Part shown: positions 1 to 8,039 of the stretch, piece by piece | Numbering within the stretch: position 1 is the stretch's first letter | How the letters are laid out: every line of letters starts with the position of its first letter | Origin: DATMAM01 sp035559995 | GTDB lineage: Bacteria; Desulfobacterota; Binatia; UBA9968 | Assembly (NCBI GenBank): GCA_035559995.1 | Contig: DATMAM010000030.1 | Span: forward strand, 186,001 to 250,000 | DNA length: 64,000 nt | Reading direction: 5' to 3' | Translations under genes and position numbers: made by a program | Notes under the pieces: generated by a model | Told to the model about the DNA's origin: nothing | Databases searched by the model: none | What the model saw: the letters and a program-made list of their open reading frames with translations, nothing else

Positions 1-381
1 GCCGACCGCCCGAAAGCGCGGGCTCGTCTTTAGATAAGCCTGGTAGAGCCAGTCGTTGTAGGCCCGGGCGACGTCGATCGCCCACTCGCGGTTCACGATC
101 TTGCCGTAAGCCAGCCCGCGCGTTGGATACAGCACCGCCGCTTCGATACCGACATCGTCGAGAAACTCAAGCCAGCCTGCCGCGCCCACATCGGGAAACG
201 ATCCCGGAGGCATCTTCAGCAGGTTCGCGGAGTGCAGATGATCGATCGGCGGAAACAGATTGCGGTTGAAAACATTGCCGTCGGCGCGGTAGGCCGGCGG
301 CATCAAGCCGAGGATCGCCTTCTCGTCTTCAAAGATGTGGCCGTCGCCGTCGACGACGACGCCAAAAGGGCTCGTGGCCAT
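1..381 (-). CDS. Amidohydrolase-2 family protein, N-terminal 127 residues (runs off the window)
   Basis: The reading frame is open from an ATG at 381 to the first base, so only the N-terminal part is present. It begins MATSPFGVVVDGDGHIFED, and the D-G-H of that opening matches the first metal-ligand strand of amidohydrolase-2 (ACMSD-like) TIM barrels. Residues 75-115 (GIEAAVLYPT, then ARAYNDWLYQAY) match the same blocks in the two complete amidohydrolases at 15.4-17.7 kb. A strong Shine-Dalgarno (GAGGAGG) lies about 6 bases before the ATG. It is the third gene of a minus-strand run after the bicupin and EutA-like genes, 76 bases behind the latter. The substrate is unknown; hydrolase or decarboxylase activity is equally possible. 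Confidence 0.85.
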   Translation of the reverse strand, partial: MATSPFGVVVDGDGHIFEDEKAILGLMPPAYRADGNVFNRNLFPPIDHLHSANLLKMPPGSFPDVGAAGWLEFLDDVGIEAAVLYPTRGLAYGKIVNREWAIDVARAYNDWLYQAYLKTSPRFRAVG

Positions 382-457
382 AATCGCCCTCCTCGGGAAA
401 ACGGGCGCGCAACCCGCCTGTCTGTCTCATCGGCGTTCCCCGCTAGCGCCGCGACGA

Positions 458-1939
458 TTACGGCGAGCTCGGAAAGATGAGCGACTTCACCACGACGGGA
501 ACGGCGCCGGAAGAAGGGATGAGAGCGCCGATGTCGATATAGTCGAACTCGCTTAGCGAGATGCCGTCGATCGAGATGACAGGGCTCTCAACCTTCATCT
601 CTTCCTTGAAATGAAGCCCGATGATCCCGCCGACGTCGCCGCTGTTGACGAGCATCAGCGGATGCCCGCGCGCGAGGATTTTTTCCAACCCCTGGGCGAT
701 TCCCGAGCAGAACGCCTGCAGGCGCGCAAACGTTGCCGAGCCTTCCCACTGAAATCCCAGGGCGACCGGCCGCCGGCCGTCGTTGAGATCGAGCTTCTCG
801 AGCGAGCGCACCACGGCGTCGCTGATCGAGCGCTGGTCGATTTCGTCTTGCTCGAGCGGCAGGTCCGGTACAACGACGGGCACGTTACGAACGGGAACCG
901 CTTCGAGCGGCTCGATAAAGATCGTGCTCCCGCTCACCTGGATCGTGTACTGCGAGGCGCCGATCACCGTCGCGCGGATGCGCGCCGTGGGCTCGAGCAC
1001 CGGTATGCCCCATCGCTGCACCCTTTTCTTGACTTCGGCCGCCAGCAGCGCGCCCAGATCGCCGAAGTCGCCGGGGTTTTGATCGTAGATGAATTCCGAC
1101 ACGCCGCCCGAAAACACGATCCCGTCGATCGTGCCCTTATAGGAAAGGGGCGGGATGCGCAAAAGGCGGCGGGTCTCATCGGCGATCGCGGACGAGCCAA
1201 TCGCCTCGAAGAGCCGATCCGCCATCAGCGAGACCATCGCCGATAGCCTGGGGCGCTCCACGCGCTTGCCGACGGCAAGCTCCAGGCCCGCGGCCGCGCC
1301 GAAATAGCGACCCGCCTCTTCGAGGCGGCTCACGACGCCGCTCCCGTCGAGAACGACCAGCCGTGCGCCGACGTCGATCGCGGTCACCTCGCGCACGCGC
1401 CCGCCCTCGCACACGGCGATTTTGCTCGTGCCGCCGCCGATATCGACATTGACGAACACGCCGCTGTTTCTGCGCGAATGCAAGACCGCGCCGGAACCGT
1501 AGGCCGCCATCGTGCTTTCCAGGCTATCGCCCGCGCTCACCGCGACGAAGCGTCCCGCCTCCTCGGCAAAAAGCTCGCCGATGGCGCGCGCGTTGCGCCG
1601 GCGCACCGCGACGCCCGTCAGGATCAGCGCTCCGGTGTCGACGTCGTTTCGGCTCAGGCCCGCGCGCTCGTACTGCCGGTTGATGAATTTCCCCAAAGTC
1701 GCCACGTCGATCGTCGCTTCGTCGACGTACGGCGTGAGGAGAATCTCCGACTCGTTTAGGATCTCGCGCCGCACCACCACATAGCGCATCCCTTCCTGCC
1801 TGAGCTCGAGGCGCGAGAAAACCAGGTGCGAGGTCGAAGAGCCAATATCGACGCCGACGCTGGTGAGCTTGATCTCGTCCTCGTCGACGATATGCCGGTG
1901 GGCGTTGGTGAAGCCGGAATAATGCGATGATTCCGCCAC
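458..1939 (-). CDS. EutA-like ATPase (ethanolamine ammonia-lyase reactivase family)
   Basis: A 493-residue protein of the EutA family, actin/Hsp70-fold ATPases that in enteric bacteria eject damaged cobalamin from ethanolamine ammonia-lyase. Fold motifs are visible: the phosphate-1 loop DIGSST near residue 31, a second glycine-rich loop DIGGGTSK near 165, and the adenosine motif FSGGVSEF near 275. Length matches EutA (about 470-490). The start is GTG with a moderate AAGGGGAA upstream; the bicupin gene ends 33 bases before it, so the two are probably co-transcribed. No EutB, EutC or other ethanolamine gene is visible, so the client enzyme here is unknown. Family assignment is firm, function is inferred. 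Confidence 0.85.
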   Translation of the reverse strand: MAESSHYSGFTNAHRHIVDEDEIKLTSVGVDIGSSTSHLVFSRLELRQEGMRYVVVRREILNESEILLTPYVDEATIDVATLGKFINRQYERAGLSRNDVDTGALILTGVAVRRRNARAIGELFAEEAGRFVAVSAGDSLESTMAAYGSGAVLHSRRNSGVFVNVDIGGGTSKIAVCEGGRVREVTAIDVGARLVVLDGSGVVSRLEEAGRYFGAAAGLELAVGKRVERPRLSAMVSLMADRLFEAIGSSAIADETRRLLRIPPLSYKGTIDGIVFSGGVSEFIYDQNPGDFGDLGALLAAEVKKRVQRWGIPVLEPTARIRATVIGASQYTIQVSGSTIFIEPLEAVPVRNVPVVVPDLPLEQDEIDQRSISDAVVRSLEKLDLNDGRRPVALGFQWEGSATFARLQAFCSGIAQGLEKILARGHPLMLVNSGDVGGIIGLHFKEEMKVESPVISIDGISLSEFDYIDIGALIPSSGAVPVVVKSLIFPSSP

Positions 1940-1972
1940 GGAGTTCCCCTTTGGAAGAAAGATGTTTGCAGC

Positions 1973-3166
1973 TTAAGGTTTCTGGTAGAGGGACGGCTCC
2001 ATGCGCGAGCTGATGCCCTCTTTGGCCAGCGTCTCCTCGTACTCTTTGCGCAGGTACGGGTCTTCGTCGTAATACGGGATCGCCGTGCCGCCGTCCTTGA
2101 TGTCGATCGCGCCGTAATCGATCGCCTGCTCGCCCGGCCGCCCGCGCTCGCGTCCCGGAGCGTTCGGTCCGAACCAGGCCGTGAGCCTGAGCGGCTCCTT
2201 GCTCGTGCCGAAATGGGCGTGAAACCAGTTGCCGCCCATCGGCGCGGCGCTCACCATCCCGACCGGCTCGTAGTCTTGCCGCTTGACGAACTCGCCTTTG
2301 CCGTCTTTCCACGGCGTCTGTCCCAAACTCGCGGGCCAGGTATAGGTGTAGCCCTTGCCTTTAAGGCAAATGAGAACCGCGGCGGAACCGTGCGCGTGCG
2401 CTTTCGAATAGCGGCCGTTTTGGTGCTGTCCGATCCAGAGATAAAAGTTGTTCCCGGTCATGTGCGGCTCGATGCGGCGGTAACCGGGAGAGCGCCGGTT
2501 GTCGAGCGGCAGCTCGCATTCCATGATGTCGGGGATGATGTTGGTGCGCCGCATCGCCAGCCCCCGCACCGGGTCGGGCTCGATCTCCTCCCTGGGCTTG
2601 TAAAAGTCGTCGGTAAGCTGGAATCGGTCTCTGAACTGGTACGGGCAATTGAAAATGAAGTCGGGATTGTTGTAGAGGTTCATCGCGTTCGGCGCCGTCG
2701 TGCCCGCGAGCAAGAGCGCGGGGCTCGACGTGGCGTTCACGATCCGATGCCACGCGTTGAGCGGAATGGAAAAAAGCGAGCCGCGCTGCCATTCGAACGT
2801 GAGCTTCTTGCCGTTGCCCTCGGCCCAGACTTCCGTCGTGCCGCGCCCTTCGACCACCAAAAAAATTTCCTCGTACATGTGATGTTCGGCGTTCAGCGCG
2901 CCGGCTCCCGGCACCTCAATCAGGTAGCAGCCCCAAAGCCCTTCGGTCCCGAGCAACTGGATGAAGGTGCCGTTTCCGCCCATTCGCTTCCACGGCTTGA
3001 GCGGTAGATCCTGCACGCGCCGCACGCCGATCTCGCGATAGATCGGAATTCCCTGCTCTTCCATGAAAGTGTCGTAAGGTGAATTCGGCCGAAGAAACTT
3101 CCCGTAGCCCGCCTTGGTTTTCTCATCCTGCGGCGCCGTCCATTTTTGCTGTGCGTGTTCGCTCAT
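1973..3166 (-). CDS. Bicupin domain protein
   Basis: A 397-residue soluble protein with two cupin barrels. The first (about residues 85-165) holds EHHMYEEIFLVVEGRG, the classic cupin metal motif with His-His and Glu. The second (about 240-330) holds KAHAHGSAAVLICLKGKG, then a FHAHF motif. The start at 3166 is chosen because GGGGGGA lies 4-9 bases upstream; an in-frame start 27 bases further out has no such site. It is the first gene of a minus-strand set with the EutA-like and amidohydrolase genes. Cupins with two metal sites are often dioxygenases or decarboxylases, or bind small ligands. No substrate can be named. Confidence 0.85.
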   Translation of the reverse strand: MSEHAQQKWTAPQDEKTKAGYGKFLRPNSPYDTFMEEQGIPIYREIGVRRVQDLPLKPWKRMGGNGTFIQLLGTEGLWGCYLIEVPGAGALNAEHHMYEEIFLVVEGRGTTEVWAEGNGKKLTFEWQRGSLFSIPLNAWHRIVNATSSPALLLAGTTAPNAMNLYNNPDFIFNCPYQFRDRFQLTDDFYKPREEIEPDPVRGLAMRRTNIIPDIMECELPLDNRRSPGYRRIEPHMTGNNFYLWIGQHQNGRYSKAHAHGSAAVLICLKGKGYTYTWPASLGQTPWKDGKGEFVKRQDYEPVGMVSAAPMGGNWFHAHFGTSKEPLRLTAWFGPNAPGRERGRPGEQAIDYGAIDIKDGGTAIPYYDEDPYLRKEYEETLAKEGISSRMEPSLYQKP

Positions 3167-3360
3167 GGCTTCCCCCCGTTTGTTGTAAGTCAAACTAACT
3201 AATTCGCGCCTTCTCTGTCAACGCTCGCCGCCGAGCCGGCTTGGGCTTGCCTTGAGAAGCGGGCGTTCTGTCAACCGGGAATCGTCCAGGCCGTTATGGG
3301 GAGCTATACTATTGTCATCCTGTCCTTCACGCGGGCAGATTGTTTTTATCCGGTGGCGCG

Positions 3361-3389
3361 GGAACTTTTCGCGCCGCCCGAGCGTCTTT
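3361..3389 (+). promoter_or_regulatory. ECF sigma (sigma-E-like) promoter of the sigma factor operon
   Basis: GGAACTT at 3361-3367, a 16-base spacer, then GTCTTT at 3384-3389. This matches the known sigma-E-type pattern (GGAACTT, about 16 bases, TCTRA). It ends 20 bases before the GTG of an ECF sigma gene, so autoregulation is likely. The transcript leader would be very short. Confidence 0.65.
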
Positions 3390-3409
3390 GAGGTTGTGGA
3401 ACTTGATTC

Positions 3410-3988
3410 GTGGCTAGATCCCCTCGCTTCTTTCAGGAGATCGACCCGTCGATCGTCCGGCGCTCGCAACGGGGAGAGATGGAGGCCTTTAAAGAGCTCT
3501 ATCTTTTCTATGGCGCCGCGGTGCGCCGGCTTGCCCAGTCCCTGCTTAACGACAGAGAGGAAGCAAACGATCTCCTCCACGACTTGTTCCTCCGACTCTA
3601 TGAGAGGATTACCGATTATCGTTTCGAGGCGCCTTTTGCGGCATGGCTCTACCGAAGCGCGGTCAATCTGTGCCTCGATCGGCTCAGAAGCCGCGGGCGC
3701 CGAAAGCGCTATTTTGGCATTCTCCCCGCGACGAGCGTCGTCGGGATCAATGATTCGGACCCCCGACCTGCCGCCGAGGCGCAGGAAAGCGAGCAAGAGC
3801 GGGCCGTGCGCGCGGCGTTGATGCGCGTGCCCGGCCGGTATCGCGTGTGCCTGATCCTGCGCGAGATCGAGGACTGCTCGTATGAGGAGATCGCGGCGAT
3901 CCTGGATGTTTCTGTGGGAACCGTGCGCTCCCGGCTGAGCCGAGGCCGAAAGCAGCTGCGCAAGCTAATCTTGGAACAGCTCGGATGA
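3410..3988 (+). CDS. ECF-family RNA polymerase sigma factor (RpoE type)
   Basis: A 192-residue sigma-70 family protein. Region 2 (about residues 20-85) includes LLNDREEANDLLHDLFLRLY and APFAAWLYRSAVNLCLD. Region 4 (about 130-185) includes LREIEDCSYEEIAAIL followed by the recognition helix GTVRSRLSRGRKQLR. The GTG start at 3410 lies directly behind a sigma-E-like promoter, so the gene probably activates itself. The stop overlaps the ATG of the anti-sigma gene by four bases (ATGA), indicating translational coupling. The likely regulon includes the Spy-like envelope protein downstream, pointing to an envelope-stress response. Confidence 0.93.
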   Translation: MARSPRFFQEIDPSIVRRSQRGEMEAFKELYLFYGAAVRRLAQSLLNDREEANDLLHDLFLRLYERITDYRFEAPFAAWLYRSAVNLCLDRLRSRGRRKRYFGILPATSVVGINDSDPRPAAEAQESEQERAVRAALMRVPGRYRVCLILREIEDCSYEEIAAILDVSVGTVRSRLSRGRKQLRKLILEQLG

Positions 3989-4509
3989 AACCTAATCTAT
4001 CGTTTCATATTTCTCACGGTAAGTTGTCGGCGTACTTGGATGAGGAGCTCTCAGCCAAAAAACGCAGCCGGGTGGAAAGCCACCTCGGCCGCTGCCCGCA
4101 ATGCAGGGCGCGCCTGCGCGCGCTGGGCGAGCTCAGGCAGGCGTTTTACAGCCTAAGAGCGCGTCTTAAGTCATCCGAGGCGCCCCTTCCCCCTTGGTCT
4201 GGGATCGAGGCCGAGATTCGCTGTTCGACCGGCGCCTCACCCCTCTTCCCGCGCTGGCTCAAGGTGGCGAGCGGCGTCTCTTCGGCCGCCGTCGTCGCCG
4301 GCGCGCTTTATTATTACTTTAAGCCTGTCCCGCCCGTTACGGAGCTTGCGGTCGTCAGCCGCGAACCTGCAGAGCTTTACCAGTATGTAGGCGACCGCCT
4401 GTTCGCGCCCGAGAAGCTTTTGGTCGGGGACGCCGTTGCGATCCGGCCGGAGCTGGAAGAAGCCGTGTTCCCGCGGGAGGTCTATTTCCACGATAGGAGT
4501 TGGTCATGA
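3985..4509 (+). CDS. Membrane-anchored zinc-finger anti-sigma factor
   Basis: A 174-residue protein with an N-terminal ZAS/zf-HC2 domain: H33-x3-C37-x2-C40 (HLGRCPQC), preceded by the helix SAYLDEELSAKKRSRVE. A membrane segment follows at about residues 94-112, and the remainder (about 113-174) would be periplasmic. This is the standard architecture of an anti-sigma factor that holds its sigma factor at the membrane until an envelope signal arrives. It overlaps the sigma gene by ATGA and the next gene by another ATGA, so all three are translated as a unit. Confidence 0.9.
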   Translation: MKPNLSFHISHGKLSAYLDEELSAKKRSRVESHLGRCPQCRARLRALGELRQAFYSLRARLKSSEAPLPPWSGIEAEIRCSTGASPLFPRWLKVASGVSSAAVVAGALYYYFKPVPPVTELAVVSREPAELYQYVGDRLFAPEKLLVGDAVAIRPELEEAVFPREVYFHDRSWS

Positions 4510-4955
4510 AAAGGTTCGCGGTGGCCGTGGCGCTGTTTGCGGCGCTGTTGCCGGGGGCGCCTTTGGCTGCGGAGGAGGCCAAAGATTTTGGTCCCGAGAG
4601 CTGGGAAGGACTCAAAGAGAAGCTCCAGCTTACGTCGGAGCAACTTCTCCGCCTTCGGGAGATCCGAGCGCGCAACGTCGCCGAGATCGCAAAGCTCAAG
4701 AAAAAGCTCGATCAGCGGATTGCCGAGTTGCGGGAGATGCTCGATCAGGACCCGCCGGATCACCAGCGGATCGAGATGGCGGTGCAGGAGATCGGCAGGA
4801 TTCAGACAGACAAGGTGCGCTTGCAGACTCAGTCGATTTTTGAAATTCGCTCGCTCCTTAACCCGGAACAAAAGCGAATGCTCAAAGCCTATCGCCGCGG
4901 CAGAAAGGAAGGAAGCCTTCTTTGGCCCGCCATGACGCTTGAAAAGTTTTCCTGA
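4506..4955 (+). CDS. Spy/CpxP-like periplasmic protein with LTxxQ motifs
   Basis: A 149-residue protein with a signal peptide (residues 1-22, MKRFAVAVALFAALLPG, cleavage near LAA-EE) and an all-helical charged body. Two LTxxQ-type motifs stand at 42-46 (LTSEQ) and 118-122 (LNPEQ), the hallmark of the Spy/CpxP/ZraP family. Members are periplasmic chaperones or metal-stress sensors. The ATG at 4506 has AGGAG six bases upstream and overlaps the anti-sigma stop codon. Coupling to an ECF sigma/anti-sigma pair suggests it is an effector, or a feedback sensor acting on the anti-sigma domain. Confidence 0.85.
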   Translation: MKRFAVAVALFAALLPGAPLAAEEAKDFGPESWEGLKEKLQLTSEQLLRLREIRARNVAEIAKLKKKLDQRIAELREMLDQDPPDHQRIEMAVQEIGRIQTDKVRLQTQSIFEIRSLLNPEQKRMLKAYRRGRKEGSLLWPAMTLEKFS

Positions 4956-5004
4956 GCGGCGCCGGTGCGGCTCTGAGACCAAACGCGGAAGGAGGCTTAA
5001 GACC

Positions 5005-5388
5005 ATGGATCATGAGAACGCGTTGAGCATCGAAGAAAGACTCCCGTCCCTGTTTCAGCCGGATACCTTGCTACCCGAGCAGTATCTTTCCGGCCATCGC
5101 TCCAAGCAGCTGGAGCCGGGCAAACGGCTCATGCTGGCGGTCTTGGAAGACGCCGTCCTCTGTTTCCAGGGAAACCTCCTCGCCCAGGATGCCAAAAAAA
5201 AGGCCTTGTTTCGCGACGCGGAAGCGTGGATTATGGAACAGTCCAGGGACTGGATTTTTTCTTTTGAGAGCGTTTGCGAGTCGCTCGGCCTGGACCCGGG
5301 CTATTTGCGGGCCGGCCTGCTCCGATGGAAGGAGAAGAAAATGGCGCTTGCGCGTCACTGCTCGCGAAAAAGGAGAAAAGCGGCTTAG
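5005..5388 (+). CDS. Conserved-looking hypothetical protein, possible HTH
   Basis: A 127-residue cytoplasmic protein with no signal peptide or membrane segment. The N-terminal part is LPSLFQPDTLLPEQY followed by the helix KRLMLAVLEDAVLCFQ. The C-terminal part (about residues 85-115) includes FSFESVCESLGLDPGYLRAG, which reads like a helix-turn-helix, and ends very basic. GGAGG lies nine bases before the ATG. It sits 49 bases after the Spy-like gene and 19 bases before the methyltransferase gene. I cannot name a family. A small DNA-binding or regulatory protein is the reasonable guess. Confidence 0.75.
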   Translation: MDHENALSIEERLPSLFQPDTLLPEQYLSGHRSKQLEPGKRLMLAVLEDAVLCFQGNLLAQDAKKKALFRDAEAWIMEQSRDWIFSFESVCESLGLDPGYLRAGLLRWKEKKMALARHCSRKRRKAA

Positions 5389-5407
5389 CGCCTCGAGGAG
5401 GAGCGGC

Positions 5408-6013
5408 ATGAAGATGCAAAAAAGGATCGGCGCGTGCGCATTGCTAGCCGCTCTGGGCGCGGCTGCCGCAGGCGGGATGCGGAGCCTGCCGTGGAGTTTG
5501 CCGCCAGCAAGAGCGGCGGATTACGAAGCCAAACAAATCGTTCCCTTTGTCCCCACGCCCCAGGAGGTCGTCGAGAGAATGCTCGCGCTGGCGCAGGTCA
5601 AGAAGGGCGATGTCGTTTACGACTTGGGGTCCGGCGACGGCCGCATCGTTATCACGGCGGCGAAAAAATACGGCGCCAAAGCGGTCGGTTTCGAAATCGA
5701 TCCCGAACTGATCAAGCAGTCCCGCGAGGCCATTCGCAAAGAAGGCCTTGGCCACCTCGCCGAGATCCGCGAGCAGGATATTCTCACCGTCGATCTTTCT
5801 CCGGCCAGCGTCGTCACGATGTACCTGCTCCCGAGCGTGAATCTCCAGCTCCGGCCCAAGGTGATGGCGCAACTAAAGCCGGGAGCGCGCGTCGTTTCGC
5901 ACGCTTTCGACATGGGCGACTGGAAGCCGGACAAAACCGAAGCCGTCAAGGATAGCTCAGGTTACGAGCGCACCATCTATCTCTGGATCATCAAAGACAA
6001 GCGGCCGTCATAG
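5408..6013 (+). CDS. Class I SAM-dependent methyltransferase with a signal peptide
   Basis: A 201-residue protein. Residues 1-37 form a secretory signal (MKMQKR, a long alanine/leucine core, cleavage near ARA-ADY). The mature part holds a Rossmann methyltransferase: motif I YDLGSGDGRIVI at 71-82, the acidic end of strand 2 (GFEIDPELI) near 95, and motif IV-like VVTMYLLPSV. GAGGAGG precedes the ATG. It is the last gene of the ECF sigma operon and converges with an EamA gene, overlapping it by six bases. SAM is a cytoplasmic cofactor, so an exported methyltransferase is odd; the segment may instead act as an uncleaved anchor. Confidence 0.85.
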   Translation: MKMQKRIGACALLAALGAAAAGGMRSLPWSLPPARAADYEAKQIVPFVPTPQEVVERMLALAQVKKGDVVYDLGSGDGRIVITAAKKYGAKAVGFEIDPELIKQSREAIRKEGLGHLAEIREQDILTVDLSPASVVTMYLLPSVNLQLRPKVMAQLKPGARVVSHAFDMGDWKPDKTEAVKDSSGYERTIYLWIIKDKRPS

Positions 6014-6991
6014 AGTTGGCGGCTTGCCGGCCGATATCTTCTCCTTCGGATCTAGGCTCCGCTTTTGGCCGCGCGGCTCTCCGCCCGCGGCGGAGCCGCT
6101 CACGAGCGCCACGGAACCGACGATCGCAGCGGCGGCAAACAACGTCCGCGCCGTAAGCGGCTCGGCTGCCAGAAGATAGCCGAGCAGGACCGCGACGAGC
6201 GGGTTTACGTAAGCGTAGGTCGCGACGAGCGGCGTCGGCGCGACGCGCAGGAGCCACACGTAGGCCGCAAACCCGGTCGAGCCAAAGACCACGAGATACC
6301 CGAGCGCCAGGAACGACCGCGCCGAAGCTTGCGCCAAATGGAGCTCCTGCCATTCGCCAGCGAGTGTCCCCAAAACGATCAAGGCCGCTCCGCCCGTCAG
6401 CATTTCCATCGAGGTTCCGAGCAGCGGCGACCGGGGAAGATCGGCCGCTCTTCCAAACAACGATCCGAGCGCCCAGAGAAGCGATGCCCCGACGACAACC
6501 CAGGCGCCGATCACGTCTTCGCTATGCGAACGAGCCTGCTCGCCTCCGACGAGCGTGACGACGCCGGCAAAGCCGATGAGAATTCCCGCCGCCACGCGCA
6601 ACCCCGGAAGGCGTCCTCCCGGACGAAGCGCGTCCAGCAGCACCATCCATAGCGGCACGGTGGCTACCAAAAGCGCGACGAGTCCCGAAGCGACAAACTG
6701 CTCGGCCCAGGAAACTCCGCCGTTTCCGCCCACGAGCAGGAGGGTTCCAATGATCGTCGCGCTTGCCCACTGGCGCGCCTGCGGGGCCGGATCGCCGCGC
6801 GCCCGCCGAAGCGCGTAAAGAAAAGCCCCGGAGACGATAAAGCGCACCCCTGCCATGAGAAACGGGGGCAGTGTTTCGACGGCGTAGCGGATAGCGAGAT
6901 AGGTCGATCCCCAGATGAGATAAACGGCCGCGAGCGCAACCCAGATCGCCCACGGGCTTGCGCGGTAGCCGCCTTGGCGTGAAAGACTCAT
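6008..6991 (-). CDS. EamA/DMT-family transporter
   Basis: About 327 residues with ten hydrophobic segments arranged as two EamA repeats. It opens AIWVALAAVYLIWGSTYLAIRYAV, a pattern typical of YedA/RhaT-like exporters; the second repeat starts near IGAWVVVGASLLWALGSLFGRA. Substrates of this superfamily are metabolites or amino acids, and none can be assigned. Start is uncertain: the frame also offers ATG at 7060 (350 residues), but the family normally begins close to the first membrane segment, so 6991 is preferred. Neither has a clear Shine-Dalgarno. Its end overlaps the methyltransferase gene tail-to-tail. Confidence 0.85.
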   Translation of the reverse strand: MSLSRQGGYRASPWAIWVALAAVYLIWGSTYLAIRYAVETLPPFLMAGVRFIVSGAFLYALRRARGDPAPQARQWASATIIGTLLLVGGNGGVSWAEQFVASGLVALLVATVPLWMVLLDALRPGGRLPGLRVAAGILIGFAGVVTLVGGEQARSHSEDVIGAWVVVGASLLWALGSLFGRAADLPRSPLLGTSMEMLTGGAALIVLGTLAGEWQELHLAQASARSFLALGYLVVFGSTGFAAYVWLLRVAPTPLVATYAYVNPLVAVLLGYLLAAEPLTARTLFAAAAIVGSVALVSGSAAGGEPRGQKRSLDPKEKISAGKPPTL

Positions 6992-7251
6992 TTCGGTAGC
7001 GCGCGATAACGAAGTCCATCGCCAAGCGGCCATACGACTGGCGGCGAACAGGACCGGCATGAGCGTTCGCGGTTTCGCGGGCTGGAAAACGACACTTTGA
7101 CAGACTTCACGACGGGCCCGTCGCCGGCGGCGGCATGGATCCAGGGAGCGGCGGCCGGCATGGGCGAAAAAATCTTTGACAAAATGCAGAGACTTCGACG
7201 CGCGGTAGATCGGCTAAAAATTGGTTCGATTCTTGCTCGAAAAGCGCGTCG

Positions 7252-7554
7252 ATGGAAACGTTCTTCTTCTGGGCTTCGATTAGCGCGTTTGTTTGCGGCT
7301 GTAGCCTAGTTTACGATAGCCTCATCGATCGGCTGAGCGGGCGCGTGTTTTCAACGAAAGCCGAGCCGAGGCCGGTGCTGCCGAACGCAACACTGGCGCC
7401 GCGGACCTCATCTTACCCTCGCGTTAAGCCGCTTGCGCTTTCGTTTGCCCCCACGCCGCGCGGCTATGATAGTCCCGAGCTATTCTACCAGGACACTCTG
7501 CTCCGGATTCAGCTCGGCGGCGCAGCAACCGACTCTTCGCCCGAGACTCATTGA
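7252..7554 (+). CDS. Small membrane or secreted protein, first copy of a duplicated pair
   Basis: A 100-residue protein with a hydrophobic N-terminus (METFFFWASISAFVCGCSLV) that could be a signal peptide or anchor, a proline-rich middle, and a C-terminal block RGYDSPELFYQDTLLRIQL. That block recurs in the protein at 7752 (RGYDSPEVSRYDALVRVNL). A 15-base stretch exactly 30 bases before the ATG is also identical in both copies. These two facts support translation despite the poor ribosome-binding site. I recognise no family. The pair looks like a tandem duplication with a 500-base period. Confidence 0.6.
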   Translation: METFFFWASISAFVCGCSLVYDSLIDRLSGRVFSTKAEPRPVLPNATLAPRTSSYPRVKPLALSFAPTPRGYDSPELFYQDTLLRIQLGGAATDSSPETH

Positions 7555-7751
7555 ATCGCTCGTCGATCTGTTTTTTTTGTCAAGCATCTCCGTCGCTGCA
7601 GCAATTGGCCTCTCGCTGCCATCCGTGTCACACGCCGTGACCGGCTGTCAAAGCTGTCACGTCTCGCGAACGACAAAACCACAAAAGCCATTGAAACATG
7701 GCCTTTTCATCCCAGCTTTAGTGGTTCGATTCTTGCATCACGGCGACCAGC

Positions 7752-8039
7752 ATGGACAGAATTTTCCTTTGGTTTCTGACGATGGTCCCGCTCCTTGGTT
7801 CCGGCGCGTGCAAGGAAATTGTGCGCGGGCTGATTCGGCAGGCTTGGCTTGGATCGAAGGAAAACAAAGCGCGCTTTTCTGCTGAGGCTTATCCAGGCGC
7901 GCGTGAGGTGGCGGCAAATGAGATGAGCGATACCGGCGTGAACCGCGGTTACGATAGCCCGGAAGTCTCGCGCTATGACGCTCTCGTCCGCGTGAACCTT
8001 TTCCTTAAGACCGCCAAACGCCCTGTTGACGTAGGCTAA
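7752..8039 (+). CDS. Small membrane or secreted protein, second copy of a duplicated pair
   Basis: A 95-residue protein with a hydrophobic N-terminus (MDRIFLWFLTMVPLLGSGAC, with a possible lipobox-like GSGAC), a basic middle, and the C-terminal block RGYDSPEVSRYDALVRVNL shared with its upstream neighbour. If the cysteine at residue 20 were lipidated it would be a small lipoprotein, but the neighbour does not preserve that spacing. It converges with the VOC gene, overlapping by four bases. Function unknown. Confidence 0.6.
   Translation: MDRIFLWFLTMVPLLGSGACKEIVRGLIRQAWLGSKENKARFSAEAYPGAREVAANEMSDTGVNRGYDSPEVSRYDALVRVNLFLKTAKRPVDVG

Noticed and set aside
3218..3796. A 192-codon minus-strand frame overlapping the sigma factor gene
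   Set aside because: The plus-strand frame is a clear ECF sigma factor with its own promoter.
7222..7236. GGTTCGATTC resembling the T-arm of a tRNA, repeated at 7722, as a possible attachment site
   Set aside because: Flanking bases cannot form the five-base T-stem and there is no acceptor or anticodon arm. It is better explained as part of the gene-pair duplication.
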